Shown here: piece after piece, positions 20,687 through 26,828 of the stretch
How positions within the stretch are numbered: position 1 is the first letter of the stretch
How the letters are laid out: the number at the start of each line of letters is the position of its first letter
NCBI RefSeq assembly: GCF_000373925.1
Contig: NZ_KB892764.1
Span: 1-47,294 of the forward strand
Direction: 5' to 3'
DNA from: Actinopolymorpha alba DSM 45243
Lineage (GTDB): Bacteria; Actinomycetota; Actinomycetes; Propionibacteriales; Actinopolymorphaceae
Length of the DNA: 47,294 bases
Notes under the pieces: model-generated
What the model saw: only the letters and a program-made list of their open reading frames with translations
Database searches by the model: none
What the model was told of the DNA's origin: nothing
Program-made: the position numbers and the translations under genes

Positions 20687-21565
20687 TCAGGCCGGCGGAG
20701 GTGGGGTGAGCACCTGGCCGGGAAGGACCATGTCGGGGTTGTCTCCCACGACCTGGCGGTTGGCGTAGTACCAGCGGTGCCACTCGCGGTTGATCTCGGC
20801 GTTGCTCGCTCCGTCAGGAAGGTGCTGCCTGGCGATGTCCCACAGGTTGTCGCCGCGCTTGACGACGTACTGCTCCTCCGCCTGGACATGACGGGTGGGC
20901 GGTCGGAGCACAGGGTCGGTGGTCTGAGGGCGTTCGGGATTGGGCAGGCCGGCCTGGCTGGAGGTCGGCCGATCAGGCATCGGCAGCTCGTCGCGGATGT
21001 CGGAGCCACCGGGACGGTCGAGGTTGGGCAGCTGAATGCCGCTCGGGAGTTGGTTGTCCACTGTCCCGGCGCGGTCGAGGTTGGGCAGCTGGATACCGCT
21101 CGGGAGCTGGGTGTCCACCGTGCCGGCGCGGTCGAGGGAGCCCGGACGATCAAGGCCGGGCAGTAGCTGAGCGGCCGCGGCGGCCTGGGTGGGCTGGTTG
21201 ACGGTCGCCGCGTGGGCAGGCAGCGCACCGAGCACGGGTCCTGCGGCGACCGAGATGCCGAGCGCCACCCGCGCCACCCGGCGATAGACGGCGGGCGTCA
21301 TGCGTTCGGCGAGCGCGCCACAGGCGGATCCGAGCGCACCGGGAATCGCCGAGAGCGCCATCAGAAGGGTGCCGAGGGCCAGCCAGGCGAAGCACGCCCA
21401 GGCCAGCAACGCCACCACGAAGATCAGTAGGGAGTCGAAGGTCGGATTGCCGCCCTGGACTGCGCTCCAGCTTCCCGCGGTGAGCCATCGGAGGAGCCAG
21501 CCGCCGACCGCGAACGCGAGGAGCACGCCGATCGGTGAGAGCACCCGGCGAGCGATCCTCATCAT
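20687..21565 (-). CDS. LysM domain membrane protein
   Basis: The protein has 292 residues from the ATG at 21565. A second ATG directly follows at 21562, and GGAGGTCA before them decides this start over 21604. Residues 7-60 hold two transmembrane helices, and a third hydrophobic stretch ends in a likely processed segment (LGALPAHAATVN). A low-complexity region follows with an in-frame 19-residue repeat (LDRAGTVDTQLPSGIQLPN type). A C-terminal LysM-like domain (YVVKRGDNLWDIARQHLPDGAS ... NREWHRWYYANRQVVGDNPDMVLPGQVL) closes the protein and probably binds peptidoglycan. A direct-repeat site just upstream of the start (21582-21601) suggests regulation by the nearby small HTH protein. Similar LysM proteins lie in this region in other actinobacteria. 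Confidence 0.8.
   Translation of the reverse strand: MMRIARRVLSPIGVLLAFAVGGWLLRWLTAGSWSAVQGGNPTFDSLLIFVVALLAWACFAWLALGTLLMALSAIPGALGSACGALAERMTPAVYRRVARVALGISVAAGPVLGALPAHAATVNQPTQAAAAAQLLPGLDRPGSLDRAGTVDTQLPSGIQLPNLDRAGTVDNQLPSGIQLPNLDRPGGSDIRDELPMPDRPTSSQAGLPNPERPQTTDPVLRPPTRHVQAEEQYVVKRGDNLWDIARQHLPDGASNAEINREWHRWYYANRQVVGDNPDMVLPGQVLTPPPPA
21016..21134 (-). repeat. 57-bp tandem repeat inside the LysM gene
   Basis: The unit beginning GGTCGAGGTTGGGCAG at 21016 recurs at 21073, and its first bases recur again at 21130, with an exact 57-bp period. This keeps the reading frame and encodes the 19-residue units of the linker between the membrane helices and the LysM domain. Two full copies and one partial copy are present. 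Confidence 0.85.
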
Positions 21566-21581
21566 TGACCTCCAAACCGTT

Positions 21582-21601
21582 CGTTTGCTTGCGTTTGCTT
21601 T
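21582..21601. promoter_or_regulatory. Tandem 10-bp direct repeat, site A (upstream of LysM gene)
   Basis: CGTTTGCTTG at 21582-21591 is followed at once by CGTTTGCTTT at 21592-21601, a 10-bp period that puts both copies on the same DNA face. It lies 17 bp upstream of the ATG at 21565, where transcription or translation starts would be. The same 10-mer pair recurs at 21826 and 22764. It is read as the binding site of a regulator that binds head to tail, probably the HTH protein at 22488-22721. The rest of the 362-bp gap 21566-21927 holds only site B and no gene. Confidence 0.6.
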
Positions 21602-21825
21602 CATACTCTCCCGTTCGTTGACCTGTCAAGGTAGATCCCAGGATGTCCCGGATGTGCAGGCTTCCACACCTGCCGCGAACGCCGGCTGACCAGGGGTTTG
21701 GCGCTCGCTCCAGCGTGGCGCACTGTCGCCGCGCGCGGCCACGGTCGACTTCTCCGTTGCCGCCGTCGCCGCGTGGCACTGCCTTACAAAGGTCCGATCT
21801 GACCTTCGTCGCGCTCGAAAGCATG

Positions 21826-21845
21826 CGTTTGCCTGTGTTTGCTTG
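21826..21845. promoter_or_regulatory. Tandem 10-bp direct repeat, site B
   Basis: CGTTTGCCTG at 21826-21835 is followed by TGTTTGCTTG at 21836-21845, with the same 10-bp period and the same orientation as site A. It lies about 83 bp before the GTG at 21928 on the plus strand, inside the divergent gap with the LysM gene, where it could act as an operator for the plus-strand gene. Confidence 0.55.
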
Positions 21846-21927
21846 TAGAAACGTCCAGTCAGGTCGCTGACATGCCGTCGCGAAGGGGGCCCGGTATCGG
21901 CGACTTGGTGGCAGTACGGTGGGGTCC

Positions 21928-22482
21928 GTGCGCTGGGAGAGTCTTTTCGCCGACCTCGATGCTCAGATGGAGGAGCTCGAGGCTGCCGAACTCGCGTCAG
22001 AGGTCGCCGACCGTACGCGCCGTGAGGTCGCGAAGTTCCGTCTCGTCGACCGGCTCCGCCCGACCTTCGGGCATCCGGTCACGGTCTTCACCCTCGGCGG
22101 TGGCAAGGTCGCCGGGCGGGTCGCCGGCGTCGGCTCCGACTGGCTTCTCGTCTCAGAGGGCCGGATGTATGAGGCGCTGGTCCCGCTGGACGCGATCACG
22201 GGCATCACCGGTCTGGGCTCCCTCACCGCCGCACCCGGCAGTGAGGGCAAGGTCGCCGCCAAGCTGACGCTCGGCTATGCGTTGCGCGGCATCGCCCGCG
22301 ACCGTGCGCCCGTCGCGGTGGCACTGCGCGACCAGACAGTCGTCACCGGCACCATCGACCGGGTGGGCGCTGACTTTTTCGAGATGGCCGAGCACGGACC
22401 GGCGGAGATCCGGCGTACGCGAGACATCACCGGCGTGCGGACGGTGCCGTTCGCCGGTGTGGCGTTCGTCCGGCGTTCATGA
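21928..22482 (+). CDS. Conserved actinobacterial protein of unknown function
   Basis: This is a 184-residue protein from the GTG at 21928, which gives the start MRWESLFADLDAQMEELEAAE; another GTG lies at 21919. An N-terminal helical segment (about 1-45) is rich in Glu and Arg and could form a coiled coil. Two beta-rich segments follow with the pattern GHPVTVFTLGGGKVAGRVAGVGSDWLLV and VAVALRDQTVVTGTIDRVGADFFEMAE, read as a repeated small-barrel (Sm- or SH3-like) unit. I have met similar proteins in actinobacteria near this locus, but no function is known. It is convergent with the HTH gene with only 5 bp between stops, and direct repeat B lies upstream. RNA or DNA binding is possible from the fold only. 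Confidence 0.7.
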   Translation: MRWESLFADLDAQMEELEAAELASEVADRTRREVAKFRLVDRLRPTFGHPVTVFTLGGGKVAGRVAGVGSDWLLVSEGRMYEALVPLDAITGITGLGSLTAAPGSEGKVAAKLTLGYALRGIARDRAPVAVALRDQTVVTGTIDRVGADFFEMAEHGPAEIRRTRDITGVRTVPFAGVAFVRRS

Positions 22483-22487
22483 GCGGA

Positions 22488-22721
22488 TCAGAAGTCGTCG
22501 GCCTTGCCGTAGGGGTGTGCGGAGATGAACTCTCGGGTCTCCGAATACATCCGTTCGATGTATTGCTCCAGGGCGGCAGCCTCGACCCGCCACTGGCCGC
22601 GCCCGCCGATCTTGATCGCCGGAAGCTCGCCGCTGCGGACCAAGGCATAAGCCTGCGCGGACGAGATGTTGAGGACCTCAGCAACATCGGCCAGCTGCAG
22701 AAACCTTGGTGTGGCAGGCAA
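22488..22721 (-). CDS. Small excisionase/BldC-like helix-turn-helix protein
   Basis: The gene encodes 77 residues from a TTG at 22719-22721 preceded by AAGGAG with 6-nt spacing, which fixes the start well inside a longer open frame. The single domain LQLADVAEVLNISSAQAYALVRSGELPAIKIGG is the MerR/excisionase-type winged helix-turn-helix (HTH_17). It is followed by GRGQWRVEAAALEQYIERMY and a short acidic tail. The family includes phage excisionases and the Streptomyces regulator BldC, which binds direct repeats head to tail. There is no integrase nearby, so a regulatory role is favoured. A matching tandem repeat (site C) lies 43 bp upstream of its start, consistent with autoregulation. Confidence 0.82.
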   Translation of the reverse strand: MPATPRFLQLADVAEVLNISSAQAYALVRSGELPAIKIGGRGQWRVEAAALEQYIERMYSETREFISAHPYGKADDF

Positions 22722-22763
22722 TGCGATCTCCTTCCGGACTTGGTGCTTTGCAAGTCTGCCACG

Positions 22764-22783
22764 CGGTTGCTTGCGGTTGCGTT
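22764..22783. promoter_or_regulatory. Tandem 10-bp direct repeat, site C (upstream of the HTH gene)
   Basis: CGGTTGCTTG at 22764-22773 is followed by CGGTTGCGTT at 22774-22783. It matches sites A and B in 10-bp period, orientation and core (TTGCTTG). It lies 43 bp before the TTG start of the HTH gene on the minus strand, in the promoter position, and next to the first DnaA box. Confidence 0.6.
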
Positions 22784-22786
22784 CAC

Positions 22787-22795
22787 TTGTCCACA
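22787..22795 (+). promoter_or_regulatory. DnaA box (left)
   Basis: TTGTCCACA is a perfect match to the strong DnaA box of high-GC actinobacteria. It lies in the 287-bp gap 22722-23008 and is followed by GG, so it forms a 12-bp arm (22786-22797) of an inverted repeat with the second box. It abuts direct repeat C. Confidence 0.6.
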
Positions 22796-22852
22796 GGTTC
22801 GTGAGACCGATTCCAGATGGCGTGTCGCCACGAGCGGTCGGGCCAGCGGTCC

Positions 22853-22861
22853 TGTGGACAA
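22853..22861 (-). promoter_or_regulatory. DnaA box (right, inverted)
   Basis: TGTGGACAA is the reverse complement of the TTGTCCACA consensus. Together with its flanks (CCTGTGGACAAG, 22851-22862) it is an exact 12-bp inverted copy of the left box, with 53 bp between the arms. The gap contains no gene. Confidence 0.6.
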
Positions 22862-23008
22862 GAACACGCACGCGGGATCTCCGCGAACCCCCGGCCGAGT
22901 GGCCCGTCGCACATGGGGCAGGTCGGGACCAGCCGGACCGAGCGCCGGTCACGCTCGGTGCCGTAATGTGTCTCGACGCCCTCACGACCATGAACCGGAG
23001 GACAGACC

Positions 23009-23683
23009 TTGTCGGACGTGCCGTCGCCCCGGGCCACTCGGCAGCCGCGGCCCCGGTGGCTCGATCCCAAGCTTTTCCTGGGCATCCTGCTCGTGCTCGC
23101 CTCGATGGCGCTGGGGGCCCGGGTGATCGCCCAGGCGGACGCGACCGTCGAGGTGTGGGCCGTCAAGGACGACGTCGACCTCGTGCCGCCAGCCACGCTC
23201 ACGCAGGACCAGCTGATCGCCAAGACCATCCGCTTCACCAGTCAGGGCGACGCCGACCGGTACGTCTCCGCCCGCGAGCAGATTCCGGCGGGCGCGCGGA
23301 TGGTGCGGGCCGTCGGCGGGGGTGAGTTCCTTCCCCGCGACTCCTGGACCAACAAACCAGACACGAAGCTTCGGGACGCGCCGGTTCCGATTGCCGCCTC
23401 GCTGCTGCCGAAGGGCATCAAGGTCGGAGATCGGGTGGACATCTACTTCGTCGCCGGCAACGACGACACCTTCCCACCCAAGAAGGCGCTGCTGGCCGCG
23501 AGTGATGTCATCGTGGTGGCCCTGCCCAGTGGTGGCGGGCTGAGCGGTGGTGACGCGAGCGCGACGATCCGGGTGGCTCTGGACCAGATGAGCACGGGAC
23601 TGACGCTCGAGCAACTCGTCGCCGACGCCGCCAACGCCAAGGCCGTGGTCGTCAAGCACGTCGCACCGGAGCCGAAGAGGTGA
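23009..23683 (+). CDS. SAF domain protein (CpaB-like)
   Basis: The protein has 224 residues from a TTG at 23009, set by GGAGG about 7 nt upstream; the frame is open only from here. A basic cytoplasmic tail is followed by one transmembrane helix (about 22-43, LFLGILLVLASMALGARVIA). A SAF domain comes next, with ATLTQDQLIAKTIRFT, YVSAREQIPAGARMVRAV and VPIAASLLPKGIKVGDRVDIYFV. This is the layout of CpaB/RcpC, the pilus-assembly protein of Flp/Tad systems. A CpaE-like gene follows 4 bp downstream. No TadA, TadB, TadC or pilin genes are present, so the pair may serve something other than pili. Confidence 0.78.
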   Translation: MSDVPSPRATRQPRPRWLDPKLFLGILLVLASMALGARVIAQADATVEVWAVKDDVDLVPPATLTQDQLIAKTIRFTSQGDADRYVSAREQIPAGARMVRAVGGGEFLPRDSWTNKPDTKLRDAPVPIAASLLPKGIKVGDRVDIYFVAGNDDTFPPKKALLAASDVIVVALPSGGGLSGGDASATIRVALDQMSTGLTLEQLVADAANAKAVVVKHVAPEPKR

Positions 23684-23687
23684 GATC

Positions 23688-24992
23688 GTGAGCCTGCCCG
23701 TCCTCACCGCGGTCACCGGTGCGCAGTGGGAGTCCGACCTGGTGAGTGCGCTGGAGCGCAGCGCACTCGGCCTCGACGTCGTACGCCGGTGTGTGGACCT
23801 GCCAGACCTGCTGGCCACCGCGCAGTCGGGCCAGGCCAGGGCGGTCCTGCTCTCGGCCGACCTGCGCCGCCTCGACCGCGACGCCGTAAGCCGGCTCATC
23901 GTGGGCGGGGTCGCGGTGGTCGGTGTGGTCACGCCGGGCGACCTCGACGGCGAGGACCGGCTCCACCGGCTCGGCATCCGCGCCGTCGTTCCGGCCGACG
24001 CGCCCGCCGACGTCCTCGCGAGCGCGGTGGCGGAGGCGGTCGAGCTCGCGCAGTCCTCGGGTGGGGCGCCGACGGCGGCGTTCGCGGTGTCCAACCCCCG
24101 CAGCACGATGCCCAACCTCCCGCCGGCGCAGGAGGTTCCGGCGTACGAACCCACCACGGGCACCGGCCAGCTGATCGCGGTCTGGGGTCCGACGGGAGCA
24201 CCCGGCCGGACCTCCGTGGCGATGACGCTCTCGACGGAGCTGGCGGTGTTCGGCGTCCCCACGCTGCTTGCCGACGCCGACGTCTACGGCGGGGTGGTGG
24301 CGCAGGCCATGGGTCTCCTTGACGAGGCGCCGGGTCTGGCGGCGGCCTGCCGGTCTGCCAACAACGGCACGCTCGACCTGCCGGCGCTGGCCCGCCACGC
24401 CCGCGAGGTCCTTCCTCGCCTGCGGGTCCTCACCGGGATCCAGCGCTCCGACCGCTGGCCGGAGCTGCGCGCGTCGGCGCTCGAACAGGTCTGGGAGTAT
24501 TCCCGCCAGCTGGCCGCGGCGATCGTGGTCGACTGCGGATTCTGCCTGGAGCAGGACGAGGAGATCTCCTTCGACACCGCGGCGCCCCGGCGCAACGGCG
24601 CGACCCTCACGACGATCGAGCTCGCCAACACGGTGGTCGTGGTGGGCTCGGCCGACCCGATCGGACTCCAGCGCCTGATCCGTGGCATCGAGGAGCTGCG
24701 GGAGGCCGTGCCGGGAGTCACGCTGCGGGTCGTCGTCAACGGCGTCCGCAAGGGCCCGGTCGGCGGTGATGCCGAAGGGCAGATCCGGGACGCCCTCCGC
24801 AGATACGCCGCGGTCGACACGGTGGTGTGCGTGCCGTACGACCGGACGTCGTTCGACACCGCCCTCGCCCAGGGACGCACCCTGGCTGAAGTCGCGCCCA
24901 AGTCGCCGGCCCGTCCGCCGCTGCGGGGCCTGGCTGCCGAGCTGATGGGCATCACGCTGCCCCGGCAACGACGCCGGCAGAAGAAACGCTGA
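23688..24992 (+). CDS. CpaE/MinD-like P-loop protein with altered Walker A
   Basis: The protein has 434 residues and starts at GTG 23688 with GAGG 7 nt upstream. An N-terminal receiver-like domain (about 1-125) lacks the phosphoacceptor pattern. A linker follows, then a MinD/ParA-type P-loop domain from residue 160. The Walker A motif is GPTGAPGRTS (167-176): both lysines of the ParA-type KGGxGKT motif are replaced (T169, R174). The downstream LLADADVYGG and VVDCGFCLEQDEE segments are in the expected places. CpaE localises Tad pilus machinery in other bacteria. ATPase activity is doubtful here unless Arg replaces Lys, although a similar GPTGAPGRT pattern seems common among actinobacterial relatives. 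It is co-transcribed with the SAF gene. Confidence 0.75.
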   Translation: MSLPVLTAVTGAQWESDLVSALERSALGLDVVRRCVDLPDLLATAQSGQARAVLLSADLRRLDRDAVSRLIVGGVAVVGVVTPGDLDGEDRLHRLGIRAVVPADAPADVLASAVAEAVELAQSSGGAPTAAFAVSNPRSTMPNLPPAQEVPAYEPTTGTGQLIAVWGPTGAPGRTSVAMTLSTELAVFGVPTLLADADVYGGVVAQAMGLLDEAPGLAAACRSANNGTLDLPALARHAREVLPRLRVLTGIQRSDRWPELRASALEQVWEYSRQLAAAIVVDCGFCLEQDEEISFDTAAPRRNGATLTTIELANTVVVVGSADPIGLQRLIRGIEELREAVPGVTLRVVVNGVRKGPVGGDAEGQIRDALRRYAAVDTVVCVPYDRTSFDTALAQGRTLAEVAPKSPARPPLRGLAAELMGITLPRQRRRQKKR

Positions 24993-25004
24993 GCCGAGCG
25001 CACC

Positions 25005-25973
25005 ATGAGTGCCGAGGCACCCGACGGGAGGTGGGGGTGGGCCCAGACGGATGAAGCCCGAGGAGGGCCGGAACCCCAAAGCCTGCTGGTGTTCGAGACG
25101 GAGCGGGCGAGGTTGTTCGCGCTCGCCTACCGCCTGCTGGGCTCGGCGAGCGAGGGGGAGGACGTCGTTCAGGACGCGTTCCTGCGTTGGCACGGCGTCG
25201 ACCAGTGTCAGGTCGACTCGCCCCGGGCCTGGCTCGCCAAAGTGGTCACCAACCTGTGCCTCACCCGGCTGACCGCGGCCCGGACGCGGCGCGAGACGTA
25301 CGCCGGGCCCTGGTTGCCCGAACCCGTCGCCACCGACACCGGGGCCCTCGGCCCGCTGGAGACGGCCGAGCAGCGGGAGCTGGTGTCGTTCGCACTGCTC
25401 ACCCTGCTGGAGCGGCTGAATCCGGTCGAGCGTGCGGTCTTCGTGCTGCGGGAGGCGTTCGGCTACAGCTACCGCCAGATCGCGGCCGTTCTGGACCTGT
25501 CCGAACCCAACTGCCGCCAGCTGGCCAGCCGGGCGCGTGGCCGCCTGACCGAGGCGCGGACCAGGTTCGAGGTGAGTGGAGTGGAGCGGCGCCGCCTGCT
25601 CGAACGCTTCCTCGCCGCGGCGCGGGTCGGCGACCTGGCCCGGCTCGAGCGGATGTTCGCGGCCGATGTCGTGGCCTGGACCGACGGCGGGGGCAAGGTG
25701 TCCGCCGCGCTCCGTCCGGTCATAGGGCCGGCCAAGGTGGCCCGCTACTTCGTCGGCGGACTCGCCCGCGCGGGTGCCGTGAACCTACGCATGATGGAGC
25801 TCAACGGCCAGGTCGGGTTGGTCGCAACGGCCCCTGGCGGCGCGGTGTTCGGAGCCGTCACCCTCGAGGCGGTGGGCAGCCAGATCAGCCGGGTCAGGAC
25901 CGTCGCCAACCCCGACAAGCTGGCCTACCTCGCGAAGCAGTTGTCACATCCGCACGCCGTCCTTGGTCCATAG
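25005..25973 (+). CDS. ECF41-type sigma factor with C-terminal SnoaL-like domain
   Basis: This 322-residue protein has sigma region 2 (about 30-95: ARLFALAYRLLGSASEGEDVVQDAFLRW read in pieces) and region 4 (about 125-185: AVFVLREAFGYSYRQIAAVLDLSEPNCRQL). A C-terminal NTF2/SnoaL-like domain (200-318) follows. Two diagnostic ECF41 motifs are present: WLPEP at 103-107 and DGGGK at 227-231. In ECF41 factors the C-terminal domain acts as a built-in regulator instead of a separate anti-sigma factor. The usual target is an adjacent gene for a carboxymuconolactone decarboxylase, oxidoreductase or epimerase; here an NAD-binding reductase gene follows 3 bp downstream. The start at 25005 is the first ATG and has no strong ribosome site. 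Confidence 0.9.
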   Translation: MSAEAPDGRWGWAQTDEARGGPEPQSLLVFETERARLFALAYRLLGSASEGEDVVQDAFLRWHGVDQCQVDSPRAWLAKVVTNLCLTRLTAARTRRETYAGPWLPEPVATDTGALGPLETAEQRELVSFALLTLLERLNPVERAVFVLREAFGYSYRQIAAVLDLSEPNCRQLASRARGRLTEARTRFEVSGVERRRLLERFLAAARVGDLARLERMFAADVVAWTDGGGKVSAALRPVIGPAKVARYFVGGLARAGAVNLRMMELNGQVGLVATAPGGAVFGAVTLEAVGSQISRVRTVANPDKLAYLAKQLSHPHAVLGP

Positions 25974-25976
25974 GGC

Positions 25977-26828
25977 GTGGAGACAGGCATTCTCGTCACG
26001 GGCGGCACCGGCACGGTGGGCCGCCACGTCGTACGCCGGCTCGCCGCGGCGCGGGTCGCGGACCTGCGGGTCTTGAGCCGGCGGGCCCGACCGCCTGGGG
26101 AGGAGACGCCGGCCAGGTGGTTCGTGGGCGAACTGGTGAGCGGCGAAGGACTCGAACCCGCGCTCGCGGGCGTCGGCACGATCATCCACTGCGCCGGGGA
26201 CGCGCGTCGGCCGAGCCGCGATATCCCCGCGGTGGACGGCCTGGTGGCGGCGGCCCGTCGTTCGGTGGCGACCATTGGTGCGCCGGCCCCACACCTGGTC
26301 GTCGTTTCGATCGTCGGGATCGAGCGGATGCCGTTCGCCTACTACCGCATCAAGGTGGCGGTCGAGCGTCTTGTCGAGGCCTCGGGACTGCCGTGGACGA
26401 TCCTGCGGAGCACGCAGTTCCACGACCTGATCTACCGCCTCGTCGGGGGACTGGCCAGGCTGCCGGTGGTGCCGGTGCCGGCGGGCGTGCGGTTCCAGCC
26501 GATCGACGCCGACGAGGTGGCGGCCCGCCTGGTCACGCTGGCACGGGGTACGCCGACCGGCCGGGCGGCAGACCTGGGTGGCCCGCAGGTCCTCGGCTTC
26601 GACGACCTCGTACGCGGCTACCTGCACAGTCGGGGACTACGGCGTCCGATCCTGCGGGTACCCGTCCCAGGTGCCTTCGCCCGCTCGCTGAGGGCAGGGG
26701 CGAACCTCACGCCGGACCACGCCGACGGGCAGCGTACGTGGGCGGCGTTCCTGGCCGAGCAGGCCGGGACCGGGCCCGAGACAGGGACCGGGGCCGGGAC
26801 CGGGTCCGAGACCGAGATCAGCGGGTGA
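25977..26828 (+). CDS. NmrA-like NAD(P)-binding protein, likely ECF41 target
   Basis: The protein has 283 residues from GTG 25977, three bases after the sigma stop. The N-terminal Rossmann motif is ILVTGGTGTVGRHVVRRL with GxxGxxG. Later features are HLVVVSIVGIERMPFAYYRIKVAVERLVEASGLPWTILRSTQFHD (read in parts), typical of atypical SDR-family NmrA-like epimerases/reductases. The canonical SDR Tyr-x-x-x-Lys is present as YRIK (Y-R-I-K). It matches the oxidoreductase/epimerase class usually linked to ECF41 sigma factors. The C-terminus is a Gly/Thr/Glu repeat (GTGPETGTGAGTGSE) encoded by a GGGACCGGG-rich repeat at 26761-26815, and its last 11 bp overlap the end of the convergent PL8 gene. The substrate is unknown. 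Confidence 0.85.
   Translation: METGILVTGGTGTVGRHVVRRLAAARVADLRVLSRRARPPGEETPARWFVGELVSGEGLEPALAGVGTIIHCAGDARRPSRDIPAVDGLVAAARRSVATIGAPAPHLVVVSIVGIERMPFAYYRIKVAVERLVEASGLPWTILRSTQFHDLIYRLVGGLARLPVVPVPAGVRFQPIDADEVAARLVTLARGTPTGRAADLGGPQVLGFDDLVRGYLHSRGLRRPILRVPVPGAFARSLRAGANLTPDHADGQRTWAAFLAEQAGTGPETGTGAGTGSETEISG

Noticed and set aside
22488-22721. Phage excisionase and hence a nearby integrated element
   Set aside because: No integrase, attachment-site duplication or phage gene is present. The surrounding genes are ordinary conserved chromosome genes.
22722-22991. Longer reading of the HTH protein from 22991
   Set aside because: The N-terminal extension is Arg/Ser-rich noise covering the DnaA boxes and direct repeat. 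The TTG at 22721 has a good AAGGAG site.
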